From Endozoicomonas sp. 8E (lineage in GTDB: Bacteria > Pseudomonadota > Gammaproteobacteria > Pseudomonadales > Endozoicomonadaceae), in assembly GCF_032883915.1 (NCBI RefSeq), contig NZ_CP120717.1, positions 3,355,697-3,419,696 on the forward strand: a DNA stretch of 64,000 bases, given 5' to 3'. This document shows positions 63,445 through 64,000 of the stretch, one piece after another. The notes below the pieces were generated by a model. It was not told the DNA's origin. It saw nothing but the letters and a program-made list of their open reading frames with translations, and did not search any database. Each line of letters begins with the position of its first letter. The first letter of the stretch is position 1. The position numbers were made by a program, and so were the translations under genes.

Positions 63445-64000
63445 TGGGACTCTGGCTTGCTGCCATAGATCAGGTAATTAACGTCAGTGTCCGACTTTTT
63501 AAGGGAGTAAACGCCAGTAAACGGGTTAAAAACCATGCCTGTCATGTCGTGTACTTCCAGATCAGTCTGGCGCATCCAGCTACAGAGTTCATGGGGTTTA
63601 ATGAATTTACTGTGCTCATGTGTCCCTTTGGGTAGCATTTTTAGAACATACTCGGCCCCGACAATGGCAAACAGCCAGGATTTGGCATTGCGGTTTATCG
63701 TAGCAAAGAAGATCTTTCCGCCGGGTTTGAGCAGCTTTTCACAGGCGCGAATAACGGATGCAGGCTCGGGAACGTGTTCGAGCATTTCAAGGCAGGTGAC
63801 AACATCAAAGGTGCCGGGCATTTCTTCTGCCAGCTCTTCCACCGGAATCTTGCGGTAATTGACCTCGACTTCGCTTTCCATACTGTGCAGGCGAGCGACG
63901 GAAAGTGGTGCGTCGCCCATGTCGATGCCAGTCACCTCTGCGCCGCGAAGTGCCATGGATTCGCTGAGAATGCCTCCACCACAGCCAACGTCCAGGACTT
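63441..64000 (-). CDS. ubiG: UbiG, ubiquinone biosynthesis O-methyltransferase, partial (N-terminus off window)
   Basis: The visible C-terminal 185 codons or so begin in the SAM-binding motif VLDVGCGGGILSE (63957-64000), then TGIDMGDAPL, TCLEMLEHVP and KPGGKIFFATINRN. The UbiG-specific block KMLPKGTHEHSKFIKPHEL is present, and the end reads YLIYGSKPESQ. It performs both O-methylations in ubiquinone synthesis. It leads the ubiG-mupP-yciK transcription unit. Confidence 0.95.
   Translation of the reverse strand, partial: VLDVGCGGGILSESMALRGAEVTGIDMGDAPLSVARLHSMESEVEVNYRKIPVEELAEEMPGTFDVVTCLEMLEHVPEPASVIRACEKLLKPGGKIFFATINRNAKSWLFAIVGAEYVLKMLPKGTHEHSKFIKPHELCSWMRQTDLEVHDMTGMVFNPFTGVYSLKKSDTDVNYLIYGSKPESQ

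Overview
The window looks like a chromosomal segment of a marine, host-associated gammaproteobacterium of the Oceanospirillales type. An Endozoicomonas-like organism is my best guess. That is inference from the gammaproteobacterial gene order tig-clpP-clpX-lon-hupB-ppiD, the ubiG-mupP-yciK cluster, the many insertion sequences and the large secreted proteins with eukaryotic-like domains. No rRNA is present to confirm it.

Layout. 1-4030 is insertion-sequence debris: an IS3-family element running off the left edge, remnants of an IS1182-like and a TnpB-type transposase, and small secreted or unknown genes, one cut by the IS3 element. 4173-17448 holds four tandem paralogues of about 990-1080 residues, each with a Sec signal peptide, a four-cysteine zinc-ribbon-like knuckle and a C-terminal segment that reads as a Death domain. 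17684-21317 holds three tandem paralogues of exactly 367 residues whose C-terminal half matches the CheD glutamine-deamidase fold, including its Thr/Cys/His spacing. 21409-33096 is core genome: folD, a Pro-Arg-His-Leu tRNA cluster, trigger factor, the ClpXP and Lon proteases, HU and PpiD.

33264-36873 is a repeat and IS nest: an IS630-family element between two palindromic MITE-like repeats, itself split by an intact IS1634-family element, then a third palindromic repeat. 36921-45573 is accessory: a secreted gingipain/caspase-clan peptidase candidate, secreted or unknown large proteins, a zinc-ligand-less deaminase-like protein and a decayed HigBA-type toxin-antitoxin pair. 45690-51869 returns to metabolism: manC, an Lrp-type regulator divergent from hppD-phhA (phenylalanine/tyrosine catabolism), an alpha/beta hydrolase and a DUF4892 protein.

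51945-59404 is a tightly coupled four-gene operon on the minus strand: genuine-looking mukF, mukE and mukB followed, with a one-base overlap, by a JetD-like Toprim nuclease gene. MukBEF normally lacks a nuclease, whereas the related Wadjet defence system (JetABCD) has one, so this is a candidate hybrid between chromosome condensin and anti-plasmid defence. 59785-64000 carries a PPC/DUF296 gene, a duplicated HAD acid phosphatase with a dead second domain, and yciK-mupP-ubiG, the last running off the right edge.

The most notable content is the four Death-domain proteins, the three CheD-fold proteins and the mukFEB-jetD operon.
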